Shown: in pieces, positions 16,262 through 25,244 of the stretch
Numbering within the stretch: the first letter of the stretch is position 1
How the letters are laid out: every line of letters starts with the position of its first letter
NCBI GenBank assembly: GCA_019187195.1
Contig: JABAQT010000031.1
Location: 7,448 to 71,447 of the forward strand
Length of the DNA: 64,000 nucleotides
Direction: 5' to 3'
From: Bryobacteraceae bacterium
Lineage (GTDB): Bacteria; Acidobacteriota; Terriglobia; Bryobacterales; Bryobacteraceae
Translations under genes and position numbers: made by a program
The notes under the pieces: generated by a model
The model's input: only the letters and a program-made list of their open reading frames with translations
Told to the model about the DNA's origin: nothing
Database searches by the model: none

Positions 16262-17858
16262 TGGTTTCTGAATCGCGGCGATAGATTTCGATTGCCGGGC
16301 CGCCTTTGACCGTTATCATTTTCACACACACATATCGGGGACCGCGCCTCCCGCTCCTCACCAGCGTGGTGGAAACGTCATCGCCGCTGATGGCTACCGC
16401 CCACCCCTCCCGCAGGAACAGATCGGGCCGCTGCTTCACCGCGTCCCACTGCGGATTGTTGCCCTCCTGCAGCACCTCTTTCAGCGGTATTCGCGCCTCG
16501 CGATAAATGCCCGCCAGGTCGCCCAAGCTCGAGTAGATCCCCTCGCCCCGCCTGTAGTTCGCCTCGAGGTATGCCGCCGCTTCCGCCGTCCATTGCCGCC
16601 GCGCCTCCGAGTTCACCTGCGATTCCTTCCAGCAGATCCATGACTCCGCCCGCGGATAGGCAACCCATGGGGCCGCCGCCACCGCCGCAATCAGCACCGC
16701 GGCCACTCCCCGCATTCTTGCTGGAACCACGGCCGCCAGGGACCCCGCGCAGACCACCAGCAGCGGAAGCGCCGCCAGCCCGTAACGCGTGTTGTAGTAG
16801 CTGTGCGGCCACAACCCGGGTACGAAGATCGGCGTCCCCGAGGAATGGATGCTCCATACATAGAACCCGGCGGGAAGGGCAAGAAACGCCACCGCCCAGA
16901 ACGCCCGCCTCCATAGCGCCGCCGCAATGCCCGCCACCCCCAACACCGTAAGCGCGCCGCCCGCGCATAACCCGGCCGCGGCCCGGAACTGCGTCCACGC
17001 CTTCCACCAGTCATGATCCCCGGGATACTTCTCCATCCCCGCGTCGAGCGCGCGCTGATAGATGGCCATCGCGGAGTATGGCCCCCGGTAAAATGCCAGC
17101 GCGTCTCCGTAATACCACCAGTTGTGGGCCAGCCACGCCAGAACAGCGGCGGACGCCACCCCTCCGAATACAACTCCCATCAGCAACCGCCGCCTGCCCG
17201 CAAACGCGAAAAAAAGAGCCGCGAACGGAATCAGAAACCAACCCTCGTAGCGCGTCAGCGACGCCGCGTTCGAAGCCGCTCCCGCCAGCAGCACCGCCCA
17301 CACGCTTCCCGTCCGCGCGTACCACGCCATCGCGTATAACAGGCCGAAGAACCCGGCGAAGTAGAAGGATTCCGTCATGGGGATCGACTGGAGATAGAGG
17401 ACGTTCGGGTTGAGCGCGAACACCAGGACGGCGGCCGCCGCTCCCGCGCGCGAATCGAGGATACGCCGCGCGGCCGCATACAGAAACGCCGTTGCCAGCA
17501 CAAAGCAGGCCCCGCTCGGAATCGACCCCGCCAACCCCGTTCGCCACCACTCCTCCACCCTGACGAACGGCAACATCAGCAGGTGCGGCAGTGGCAGCCA
17601 GACCGTTCCCAGTTGATCGAGTCCCGGCGTCCGCGAATCCACCATCCGCCGCGCATTCACCAGATGCGCCTGGGCGTCCCCGTAATATAGAAGGTAGCCG
17701 TGGCGCAGGTTCCACCAGATAGCCAGCGCGCTCAGCAACGCCGCCGCCAGCGCCACCAGGCCAACATCCAGGACGCCGGACGCGGAACCCCGTTGCCCCC
17801 GGCCGCGTGCCCGCCTAGAACGACGTGAGGTTCCGGAACTCTTCAAACCGCTTGTCAA
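16221..17858 (-). CDS. GT-C-type membrane glycosyltransferase (ArnT/PMT-like)
   Basis: This protein of about 545 aa has a basic N-terminus and about eleven hydrophobic helices. The first periplasmic loop (YYGDAQAHLVNARRMVDS) carries the acidic D-x-x-x-H feature typical of GT-C enzymes, which use polyprenyl-phosphate sugars. LGTVWLPLPHLLMLPFV follows. Both ends overlap neighbours, by 44 nt with the pfkB 3' end and 41 nt with the dapF start. The start is uncertain: TTG at 17858 is the longest option and GTG at 17756 a shorter one, with no ATG available. Donor and acceptor sugars are unknown; with the nucleotide-sugar dehydrogenase downstream, a role in surface glycan or lipid glycosylation is likely. 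Confidence 0.75.
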   Translation of the reverse strand: MTSGLKSSGTSRRSRRARGRGQRGSASGVLDVGLVALAAALLSALAIWWNLRHGYLLYYGDAQAHLVNARRMVDSRTPGLDQLGTVWLPLPHLLMLPFVRVEEWWRTGLAGSIPSGACFVLATAFLYAAARRILDSRAGAAAAVLVFALNPNVLYLQSIPMTESFYFAGFFGLLYAMAWYARTGSVWAVLLAGAASNAASLTRYEGWFLIPFAALFFAFAGRRRLLMGVVFGGVASAAVLAWLAHNWWYYGDALAFYRGPYSAMAIYQRALDAGMEKYPGDHDWWKAWTQFRAAAGLCAGGALTVLGVAGIAAALWRRAFWAVAFLALPAGFYVWSIHSSGTPIFVPGLWPHSYYNTRYGLAALPLLVVCAGSLAAVVPARMRGVAAVLIAAVAAAPWVAYPRAESWICWKESQVNSEARRQWTAEAAAYLEANYRRGEGIYSSLGDLAGIYREARIPLKEVLQEGNNPQWDAVKQRPDLFLREGWAVAISGDDVSTTLVRSGRRGPRYVCVKMITVKGGPAIEIYRRDSETNENTLHQGAWRKE

Positions 17859-18732
17859 TTTCGCTCCGAGTCAGTGTGCGGAACCGTTCCACGCCAAACC
17901 GTTCACAGCAGAAACTGCCCATTACCGACCCATATACAACCGCCCGCCCCAGAATCCTCGCGTCGATCGGGCCATTTGCAGGGTCCACGCCTTCCTCCGC
18001 CAGATACCCCATGAATCCGCCCGCGAAACAATCGCCGGCCCCCGTGGGATCCTGCAATTGATCGAGAAGATAGCCCGGCACCGCGAAGTGGCCCCGCGGA
18101 TGAAACAGCATCGCTCCATACTCGCCGCGCTTGATAATCAGCGTGCGCGGACCCATCGCCATGATCTTTTGCGCGGCGCGCCCCAGGTGCGTATCTCCGG
18201 AAAGCAACCGCGCCTCGCTATCGTTGATCAGCAGAAAATCCCAGTGGCGGATGGTTTCCTCGAGTTCCTGTCGGAAATCGTTGATCCAATAGTTCATCGT
18301 ATCCCCGCCGATCAGCCGCGTGCCGTTCATCTGCTGCTTTACGCTATGCTGCAGCGCCGGCTGTATATTGCCCAGCACCGCATAGGGCTGCGACCGGTAG
18401 TGTTCCGGCAGTTTCGGATCAAAATCCGCGAATACGTTCAGATCGGTGCGTAGCGTGGTGCGGTCATTCATATCTGCTGAATAGACCCCGGACCAGAAGA
18501 AAGTCTTCCCCGCCACCTGTTCCATCCCGCTGGTATCGATATTGCGTGAATCGAGCAGATTCCGGTCCTCCCTCGCAAAATCCTCTCCCACCACCGCAAC
18601 CATCTTCACATGCGTAAAATAGCTCGCCGACAGCGCGATATAGGTGCACGCTCCACCCAGCATCCGCTCCACCTTGCCATGAGGCGTTTCCACCCCGTCG
18701 TAGGCAACCGACCCTACCGCAACCAATGACAT
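17815..18732 (-). CDS. PfkB-family carbohydrate kinase
   Basis: This 305-aa kinase is called from the ATG at 18732 (MSLVAVGSVAYDG), which has AGGA five bases upstream. A longer in-frame extension lacks similarity and is rejected. It has the PfkB ATP-binding/catalytic signature QDPTGAGDCFAGGFMGYLA with the catalytic Asp in GAGD, and an N-terminal GSVAYD...GGACTYIALSAS substrate-binding region. The closest annotated relatives are ribokinase/adenosine-kinase-like sugar kinases; the substrate cannot be read from sequence. It is the promoter-proximal gene of the cluster that continues with the glycosyltransferase, dapF and the UDP-sugar dehydrogenase. Confidence 0.85.
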   Translation of the reverse strand: MSLVAVGSVAYDGVETPHGKVERMLGGACTYIALSASYFTHVKMVAVVGEDFAREDRNLLDSRNIDTSGMEQVAGKTFFWSGVYSADMNDRTTLRTDLNVFADFDPKLPEHYRSQPYAVLGNIQPALQHSVKQQMNGTRLIGGDTMNYWINDFRQELEETIRHWDFLLINDSEARLLSGDTHLGRAAQKIMAMGPRTLIIKRGEYGAMLFHPRGHFAVPGYLLDQLQDPTGAGDCFAGGFMGYLAEEGVDPANGPIDARILGRAVVYGSVMGSFCCERFGVERFRTLTRSEIDKRFEEFRNLTSF

Positions 18733-18953
18733 TTTTCCTGTTTTTTCCGATCCTTGAGGATTACACCGGGCCGCGACACAACCCGGGACATCCCCCATTC
18801 TCCCATCCACCGGTAGTAAGCACAACGCCGCTGGCGCCGTGCCGCCCATTGCGCCGCCTCTCCCAGTTGTGCTCCATGGATGGAACGATATATTCTCGAC
18901 TGTAAGGGTTGGCGCGAGCCGCCCGCCTTTGAAGACTAACTGCAAGGAATCCA

Positions 18954-19604
18954 ATGGGACGCAGCGAAGACGGGGAATTTGAACTGATTCTGGGCAATAA
19001 ACAGTTGCTCAGCGTCTTTTTCATCGTAGTCGTACTGCTCGGCGTGTTTTTCACGATGGGCTACATCGTGGGTAAGAATTCCGTGCCGCCCGAGATCGCC
19101 AGGCGCGAGCCGATTGTTGTCGACCCCAACGCCGCGCCCAACAAGGAACCTTCCCCCGAGCCTGCCGCTGAACCGAAACAACAGCCGCCCGAGGAGCGGA
19201 AAACGCCCGCCGTCGAGACACCATCCCGCCCCGAGCCGGTAAAACCGGTGGAAAAACCAACCGAACCCAGGCCGGAAGCGAAGAAGGAGTCTCCCAAGCC
19301 ACCTCCCCCCGTCGAGCACCCCGCCGAAACTCCACCGCCACCCAGGAAGCCCGCGCTTTCCACGACGGGCGAACCCGGCCCTGGCCAGCAGTTTCTCCAG
19401 GTGGTCGCTTCCACCCGTCCCGATTGTGAGATTATCGTCGACGTTCTCAAGCGAAAGGGCTTTCAGGCCATCATCGTCCCCATCCCCAATGGCACGCTCT
19501 ACCGCGTCCTGGTCGGTCCCCTCTCCGATGCCGCCAGCGTGAACAAGACCCGCGCCGACCTCGAGGCGGCGGGCTTCCAGAAGCCCTATCTTCGGAAGTA
19601 CTAG
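18954..19604 (+). CDS. SPOR-domain membrane protein
   Basis: This 216-aa protein has a short cytoplasmic N-terminus, one transmembrane helix (LLSVFFIVVVLLGVFFTMGYIVG, residues 18-40) and a long Pro/Glu/Lys-rich periplasmic linker (about 45-135). The C-terminal SPOR domain (QQFLQVVASTRPDCEIIVDVLKRKGF...YRVLVGPLSD) binds denuded septal peptidoglycan in characterised members, so a cell-division or envelope role is expected. AAGGAA precedes the ATG. Its TAG overlaps the lipA GTG by one base, giving a coupled spor-lipA-lnt operon. Confidence 0.88.
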   Translation: MGRSEDGEFELILGNKQLLSVFFIVVVLLGVFFTMGYIVGKNSVPPEIARREPIVVDPNAAPNKEPSPEPAAEPKQQPPEERKTPAVETPSRPEPVKPVEKPTEPRPEAKKESPKPPPPVEHPAETPPPPRKPALSTTGEPGPGQQFLQVVASTRPDCEIIVDVLKRKGFQAIIVPIPNGTLYRVLVGPLSDAASVNKTRADLEAAGFQKPYLRKY

Positions 19605-20509
19605 TGGCCGGTCCTCTCGTCCAGCTTCAGCCTCCCGGCCCGCGGCTTCCCGAGTGGCTGCGAAGAGGCGCCACGCACTTTGAATCCGTCACCAGACTGA
19701 AGCGTGATCTGCGCAAGCACAACCTGCACACGGTGTGTGAATCGGCCCGCTGTCCGAACATTCACGAATGTTTCCACCGCGGAGCCGCCACCTTCATGAT
19801 TCTCGGCAATCTCTGCACGCGGGGATGCGGCTTCTGTTCCGTCCCCAAGGGATCTCCTCAAAAGCATGAGTTCACGCTCGATCCCGAGGAACCCGCAAAC
19901 GTTGCCCGCATGGCCGCCGAGATGCGCCTCCGCTATGTCGTCATCACCTCCGTCAACCGCGATGACTTGCCGGATGGAGGCTCCACTCATTTTGCCCGGA
20001 CCGTCCACGAAGTGCGCGCGGCGCTTCCCCAGGCGCGTGTCGAGGTGCTCACGCCCGATTTTTGCGGCAACCCGGAAGCCATCGAACGTGTCCTGCGGGC
20101 CGGTCCCCACGTGTTCAACCACAACATGGAAACCGTGCCGCGTCTCTACCGGCGCGTGCGTCCCCAGGCGAACTACCGCCAGTCTCTCGACGTGCTCGCC
20201 CTCGCCCGGAAGCTGAGTCCCGCAGTTCTCACCAAGTCCGGTTTCATGGCCGGACTGGGCGAAAACCCGGCCGAAGTCCACCAGCTTCTTCGCGACCTCC
20301 GGAGTGTCTACGTCGATGTCGCCACCATCGGCCAATACCTTCAGCCGACGCGCCGGAACCTGCCCGTGGCCGAATATGTCGCTCCCCGGCAGTTTGATGC
20401 CTACCGCGACTACGGACTCTCCATCGGCTTTCGCATGGTCTTCTCGGGACCCTTCGTGCGCAGTTCCTACATGGCCGACCTCGTGAACGAAAAGGCATCG
20501 CGCGATTGA
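19604..20509 (+). CDS. lipA: Lipoyl synthase
   Basis: This 301-aa radical-SAM enzyme inserts two sulfurs at C6 and C8 of protein-bound octanoyl groups. The auxiliary-cluster motif C-x4-C-x5-C is seen as CESARCPNIHEC and the radical-SAM motif as CTRGCGFC. RYVVITSVNRDDLPDGGS and YLQPTRRNLPV are family hallmarks. It is missing only a longer C-terminal tail seen in some homologues. GTG is the start, sharing a base with the upstream stop. Pairing with lnt and an envelope protein in one operon is by position only; no lipB is in the window. Confidence 0.95.
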   Translation: MAGPLVQLQPPGPRLPEWLRRGATHFESVTRLKRDLRKHNLHTVCESARCPNIHECFHRGAATFMILGNLCTRGCGFCSVPKGSPQKHEFTLDPEEPANVARMAAEMRLRYVVITSVNRDDLPDGGSTHFARTVHEVRAALPQARVEVLTPDFCGNPEAIERVLRAGPHVFNHNMETVPRLYRRVRPQANYRQSLDVLALARKLSPAVLTKSGFMAGLGENPAEVHQLLRDLRSVYVDVATIGQYLQPTRRNLPVAEYVAPRQFDAYRDYGLSIGFRMVFSGPFVRSSYMADLVNEKASRD

Positions 20510-21981
20510 AGCCTCTCGCTCTTGCCCTGCTCAGCGCCCTTCTCGCGGTTGCCGCCTTCCCCTCGCCGGGCCTGTCCTTTCTCGCTCCGTTTTGCTTCGT
20601 TCCGCTTCTTCTGGCCATTGCCTGGGAGCCCGATCCGAAGCGCCGCCTGCTCTGTGGTTGGGCGGCCGGAATTGTCTATTGGGCGGGCATCTGCTACTGG
20701 ATCGGTTTCGTCCTGGAACAGTACGGCGGCATGAGCTTGCCGCTGGTTTGGCTTTCCTTCAGTCTGTTTTGCATCCTCAAAGCGATGAATTTTGCCGCTT
20801 TCGGCTATCTCGCGGGGTTCCTCATCCACTCCCGCTGGGCCATCCTCGCCACCGCCGCCCTGTGGACGGGACTGGAGCGCGTCTATGGGCCGTTTGGCTT
20901 TGCCTGGTTTGCCCTGGGGAATGCCGGAATCGGGATGAGCGTCCCCATGCGTCTCGCTCCGGTCACCGGCGTCTACGGGCTGTCGTTCGTCTTCTTCCTG
21001 ATCAACGCGGCCGTCGCTCTTCTCATTCTCCGCCGCCCTCGCCTCCACATTGCGCCGCTGCTGCTGCTTCCTTTGTTGCTCCTGCTTCCGCCCCTACCCT
21101 CATTCGAGGAAGGGACGCGCACCGCCGTCGCCGTACAGCCAAATATCGAAGAACGGGAGGATTGGACTGCCACGATGTTCGAAAACACCCTGCGGCGTGA
21201 AGTCCAATTGACTCTCGATGTCGCGGCGAATGCCAGTCCCCGGCCCGATATGGTGCTCTGGCCCGAGGTCCCTGCCCCTTATTACTATGAAACCGACCCC
21301 TTCTTCCGTGAGCAGGTGACGCACGTAGCCCGTACCGCCCGAACCGATTTTCTCTTCGGGGCCGTGGCCCGCACCCCGGGTGGAGCGCCGTTGAACTCCG
21401 TTTTTGAACTGGGTCCCGAGGGCGGATTCGTGGCGCGCTATGACAAGATCAACCTCGTCCCCTTCGGGGAATATGTGCCGCCACTGTTCAACTGGATCCA
21501 GAAGATCTCTTCCGAGGCCGGCAGTTTCGCGCCGGGATCCGTTCCGAGCCCGCTCCCGCTCACCGCGGGCAAGGCGGGCGTCTTTATCTGCTATGAATCC
21601 GTCTTCCCCCACTATGTCCGCCAGTTCGTGGCCGATGGCGCGGGCGTGCTGGTCAATCTCTCGAATGACGGCTATTTCGGGCACAGCGCGGCCCGTGATC
21701 AACACCTGCTGATTGCGAGAATGCGCGCCGCCGAAAACGGCCGCTGGCTGATTCGCGCCACCAATGACGGAATCACCGTTGCCATTGACCCGGCGGGCCG
21801 AATTACCGGGCGGCTCAACCCCTATACGCAGGCAGCGGCGCGCCTGCGTTTCTCCTGGCGAGCGGATGAGACGCCATATACACGGTATGGGGATTGGTTC
21901 GTGTGGTCCTGTCTTGCCGCGGGTTTGCTCGCCTGCGCCGCCGGACTGCGCCGCTATTTCCTGTTGCGTCCAATCTCGTAG
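20506..21981 (+). CDS. lnt: Apolipoprotein N-acyltransferase
   Basis: This 491-aa inner-membrane enzyme completes lipoprotein maturation by N-acylating the lipobox cysteine. Six to seven N-terminal helices (to about residue 195) precede a nitrilase-like domain with the catalytic triad Glu in LWPEVPAPYYY, Lys in RYDKINLVPFGEY and Cys in GVFICYESVFP. A final helix (WSCLAAGLLACAAGL) anchors the C-terminus. A TTG start overlaps the lipA TGA (TTGA). The last 28 nt overlap the convergent methyltransferase gene. Confidence 0.93.
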   Translation: MKPLALALLSALLAVAAFPSPGLSFLAPFCFVPLLLAIAWEPDPKRRLLCGWAAGIVYWAGICYWIGFVLEQYGGMSLPLVWLSFSLFCILKAMNFAAFGYLAGFLIHSRWAILATAALWTGLERVYGPFGFAWFALGNAGIGMSVPMRLAPVTGVYGLSFVFFLINAAVALLILRRPRLHIAPLLLLPLLLLLPPLPSFEEGTRTAVAVQPNIEEREDWTATMFENTLRREVQLTLDVAANASPRPDMVLWPEVPAPYYYETDPFFREQVTHVARTARTDFLFGAVARTPGGAPLNSVFELGPEGGFVARYDKINLVPFGEYVPPLFNWIQKISSEAGSFAPGSVPSPLPLTAGKAGVFICYESVFPHYVRQFVADGAGVLVNLSNDGYFGHSAARDQHLLIARMRAAENGRWLIRATNDGITVAIDPAGRITGRLNPYTQAAARLRFSWRADETPYTRYGDWFVWSCLAAGLLACAAGLRRYFLLRPIS

Positions 21982-22511
21982 ACGTAGATGTGGTGCATGC
22001 GTTTATAGGCAGGCACTTCCTCCACCACGATCGGCTTCCAGCCCCGGATCTCGAAATCGTGCGACACCACGCGCGCCCCGGGCTTCAGATACTTCTCGAG
22101 ATTCGGCCGCAGCTTTGAATTCGACTCGGTGAGCAGGTAGAGCGTCACCACGTCCGCCTTGCTCAGATCCACGTCGAGGAGGTTCCCTTCAATTACGGAA
22201 GCGGAATCCTGCAAGCCATTCAGTTTGATCAAATCCCTCGCCAGCCGCACCAGTTTCGGCGAGAGTTCCACACCCACCGCCTTGGCTCTGTACTTCTGCG
22301 CGGCCGTAATCAGCACGCGCCCGTCTCCGCAGCCGAGATCGTACACGGTCTCGCCTTGCTTCAACTGCGCCGCGTCCAGCATCCGGTCGACGATGTTCTG
22401 CGGCGAAGGCACGTACGGCGCGAGCGATTGAGCGTGATCCACCTGCGCGAGAAGCGGATTCGCCGCCCCCAGCAGGAGAGCAACCAACGGAACGGAAACA
22501 GCCTGAAGCAT
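21954..22511 (-). CDS. Exported class I SAM-dependent methyltransferase-like protein
   Basis: This 185-aa protein opens with a signal-like segment (MLQAVSVPLVALLLGAANPLLAQ) and then a compact Rossmann methyltransferase. SAM-binding motif I is VYDLGCGDGRVLITAA, the acidic residue ending beta-2 is in AVGVELSPKLV, and motif IV-like VVTLYLLTESN follows. PSPQNIVDRMLDAAQLKQGETV before motif I resembles proteins annotated as DOT1/lysine methyltransferase-like. A secretion signal on a SAM enzyme is odd, because SAM is not known to be available outside the cytoplasm; the leader could instead be a membrane anchor. It lies 4 nt downstream of the VWA-like gene on the same strand. Confidence 0.72.
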   Translation of the reverse strand: MLQAVSVPLVALLLGAANPLLAQVDHAQSLAPYVPSPQNIVDRMLDAAQLKQGETVYDLGCGDGRVLITAAQKYRAKAVGVELSPKLVRLARDLIKLNGLQDSASVIEGNLLDVDLSKADVVTLYLLTESNSKLRPNLEKYLKPGARVVSHDFEIRGWKPIVVEEVPAYKRMHHIYVYEIGRNRK

Positions 22512-22515
22512 ATGT

Positions 22516-23736
22516 CTAATTACCCGAAGCGACTCGGATCTGCCTACCTTGCTTCGATTTTACGACACGGGAAACAATCTCTGACACGGCAAACCATACG
22601 TCCCTCGGCCGGCTGATGGTGAATTCCTGGCCCTTGAAGTATTTCACGGCGTGCCCGATGCTGTCGCGCCAGGGCATGTGTTGCGGATTCAGGTTGTAGT
22701 TGAGATAGAACACGGGCGCCCCCAGGTCTACCTCCTTCAACGCCTCGGTTGGAACGTTCTCCTCCAGCATCGCTTTCGGTCCGGCGAAGATGAGCGCGTC
22801 GGTGTGCGTCTCCCCCCCGGTTTCCGTCCGGATCAGATCCGTGAGGAACTCGGTTTCTCCACGCTTCTGAGCCAGCTTTTTCACGTCAACCGTCCCCAGT
22901 TTCAGCGTCTCGAGCGCCTCACCCAGCTTAGGGAAGTCGATCTTGCCGGCTTCCTGCTGCCGGTACACGACACGTTGCTCCTGCAGGTTGAACGCTACCA
23001 CCGTGAACCTCTGGATTCGCGGGTCCCGCGAGATGGTCCTCAATATCGACACTAATGCCGACGTATCGGCTGGCTGTAAGGTTGCAGACCGCGAATTTTG
23101 CGGCGCAAAGTTGACCAGCACCTTCACACCGAGATCTCCATCGGCGGTGTTTCGCTCGACCGGCGGTTCCTCACGAAACTGCTCCGTCTCCGCCGCCCGG
23201 ACGGTTTGCGGTGGAATGTCCACGGTGATTGGCTTATCCCGGACAAGGAGTTGAGCTTCCGTATCCCAGTAATAGGAGCACACCCGTTCGCTGCGGTCGC
23301 GCATCAGCCAGTCGATATGGTACTTGCCCTCTCCCACGTCGAAGACGCCCTGCAGATAGGCTTCGCCCTTGGCGTCTTCCTCAATCACCGGAACTCTCAC
23401 GCGCTGCGTAAAATAGAGCGGCTCTTCGTTTTTTCCCTCCGCGGAAACCCGGAAAATAATGGTCAGCAGGTTCTCCGCCCCGGCCAGTTCCCGCATGGGC
23501 ACGGTCACTTCGTATCCAGAATGAAATTTCAAGTCGAACCCAAGGTTCGCCTTCGCCGGAGTCACCGTGCAGGGGAGGTCTTTTCTGACCTCTCTCATCT
23601 CCATTACGGCCATGTCCGTATTGAATATGCGGACGGTTCCGCCGGGTCCGCTACCGGCCATGAATTGTTGCGCGTCCATGATGCCGGCGGTGAAGAACCA
23701 TCCCCCTGCCAGCATCCAGTGACCTAGATTCCGCAT
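22516..23736 (-). CDS. Secreted VWA-like protein, acidobacterial type
   Basis: This 406-aa protein starts at the ATG at 23736 (GGAAGG upstream), with a leader MRNLGHWMLAGGWFFTAGIMDA. The first half is beta-rich and of unknown family. The second half (VKVLVNFAPQNS, then LVSILRTISRDPRIQRFTVVAFNLQEQRVVYRQ and ALIFAGPKAM) is arranged like a von Willebrand A domain but lacks an obvious DxSxS metal site. Many acidobacteria carry secreted VWFA-related proteins, usually of unknown role. It is probably cotranscribed with the methyltransferase downstream. Confidence 0.55.
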   Translation of the reverse strand: MRNLGHWMLAGGWFFTAGIMDAQQFMAGSGPGGTVRIFNTDMAVMEMREVRKDLPCTVTPAKANLGFDLKFHSGYEVTVPMRELAGAENLLTIIFRVSAEGKNEEPLYFTQRVRVPVIEEDAKGEAYLQGVFDVGEGKYHIDWLMRDRSERVCSYYWDTEAQLLVRDKPITVDIPPQTVRAAETEQFREEPPVERNTADGDLGVKVLVNFAPQNSRSATLQPADTSALVSILRTISRDPRIQRFTVVAFNLQEQRVVYRQQEAGKIDFPKLGEALETLKLGTVDVKKLAQKRGETEFLTDLIRTETGGETHTDALIFAGPKAMLEENVPTEALKEVDLGAPVFYLNYNLNPQHMPWRDSIGHAVKYFKGQEFTISRPRDVWFAVSEIVSRVVKSKQGRQIRVASGN

Positions 23737-23940
23737 CGGGCCAACCCTTCCGTAGCAAAAACCAACCTCGACCCACCTCCGAGTATAAGACTTGCCCATG
23801 CGGGTGTCTCTCCACGGCCGGGAGGCGGTTCGTATGACGTATTATGCACCAAGTTCGGAAATCTGCAAATATCTCCGGATGGTTCCCGCTCCCCCCGCCG
23901 GGGTGAGAAACTGGGACCATCGTTCTACTTGGAACGCCTT

Positions 23941-24564
23941 ATGCCATCTACCATCGGCGAATACCTCACAATCTGTAGAGACTTCGAGCATGAATTCGAC
24001 CGTAACCGCCGCCTTTACGGCGCCCGTATCCAGTGCCGCCGCGGCTGTTCGGACTGCTGCCATCAACTCTTCCAGATCACCGAGATCGAAGCCGCGTGGA
24101 TCTCTCACGGAATCCGCCTTCTGGCCCCGGAGCTTCGCGCCCGCCTCACGGAGAAAGCCCGAACATACATCGAGGACCGCCGCCTCCTGGTGAGCCGCGG
24201 AGGGGAGCCCGAGGCCTGGGGAAGCCTGCCCGCCCCGGGAGCCCGCCTCGCCTGCCCGGCCCTCGAGGATGGGGCTTGTTCCATCTACGAATACCGCCCC
24301 CTAATCTGCCGCAAGTTCGGGATTCCCCTGTACAATCCCGATAAGCCGGGCCGGGTTTTCGCCTGCGAACTCAACTTCCGGAACGGGGATGCCATCGACG
24401 ATCCGCACCTGGTGCGGATCCAGTCCGCCATACACGGCAAATGGAGGCAGGTCCAGGCCGGTTACAACGAAGCCGGAGGCTACCGCGATCCCAGCCCTAT
24501 TACCGTCGCCAGGGCCATTCTGGAAGATTTTTCCCATTGCGCCGAACCCGCCGCGGCGGTGTGA
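23941..24564 (+). CDS. YkgJ-family cysteine-cluster protein
   Basis: This 207-aa protein carries the CxxxC-x2-CC cluster (CRRGCSDCCHQLFQIT, near residue 30) and a later Cys set (CPALEDGACSIYEYRPLICRKFG). This is the zinc- or iron-chelating pattern of UPF0153/YkgJ (Fe-S oxidoreductase-like) proteins, whose function is unsettled. The ATG at 23941 is preferred over a TTG four codons upstream, because GGAA lies at a better distance. ssb follows after 15 nt on the same strand. Confidence 0.8.
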   Translation: MPSTIGEYLTICRDFEHEFDRNRRLYGARIQCRRGCSDCCHQLFQITEIEAAWISHGIRLLAPELRARLTEKARTYIEDRRLLVSRGGEPEAWGSLPAPGARLACPALEDGACSIYEYRPLICRKFGIPLYNPDKPGRVFACELNFRNGDAIDDPHLVRIQSAIHGKWRQVQAGYNEAGGYRDPSPITVARAILEDFSHCAEPAAAV

Positions 24565-24579
24565 TACAGTGCAAGAGGT

Positions 24580-25077
24580 ATGGCTTCCAAAAGCGTCAAT
24601 AAGGTAATTCTCCTTGGCAATCTCGGCCGGGACGCGGAAACGAAATTCACCCCCAGCGGCATCGCCCGAACGACCTTCTCCATCGCCACGACACGGCGTT
24701 ACAAGGATTCGCAAACCGGGGAGTGGAAGGACGAGACCGACTGGCACAATATCGTCCTCTGGCGCTCGGAAAACGTCGCCAATTACCTCACTAAAGGCAA
24801 GCAGGTCTACATCGAAGGCCGCCTCCACAGCCGCAGCTACGAGGACAAGGACGGCAACAAGAAATACATCACCGAAGTCGTATCGGACGAACTCATCCTC
24901 CTTGGCGGGCGCGGCGGAGAGGGCGCTCCCGAAATGAGTTCCGGCATGGGCAGCGGCGGCGGCGTCGTCTCGATGCCCCGTTCCGCCATGGGCGGCGGAG
25001 CTTCCCGGTCATCCTCGGCCTCCAGCGCGGAGCCCCAGTTCAACGACGTCGTTTCCGACGACGATGTCCCCTTCTGA
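24580..25077 (+). CDS. ssb: Single-stranded DNA-binding protein
   Basis: This 165-aa protein has an N-terminal OB fold (NKVILLGNLGRDAETKFTPSG, FSIATTRRYKDSQTGEWKDETDWHNIVLW, KGKQVYIEGRLHSRSYEDKDG), a Gly/Ser-rich linker from about residue 115, and the acidic C-terminal tip DDDVPF that recruits repair and replication partners. AAGAGGT precedes the ATG. The usual rpsF/rpsR neighbours are absent, so this may be a stand-alone or second SSB. Confidence 0.95.
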   Translation: MASKSVNKVILLGNLGRDAETKFTPSGIARTTFSIATTRRYKDSQTGEWKDETDWHNIVLWRSENVANYLTKGKQVYIEGRLHSRSYEDKDGNKKYITEVVSDELILLGGRGGEGAPEMSSGMGSGGGVVSMPRSAMGGGASRSSSASSAEPQFNDVVSDDDVPF

Positions 25078-25244
25078 CGCTTTGATTCTCAGTCCCCGCC
25101 GTATAGACAATCCATTCCCGCGCCACCTCACCGGCCACGGCATGGAAGACGGCGCCTGCTGGGGTCCGGCGGACCTCTCCAAAGGCAGATTGACGGCTGG
25201 GGAGCAGGAGGGTAGTCTGATAGGTAGTTAGCGAAGTAGGGAAG

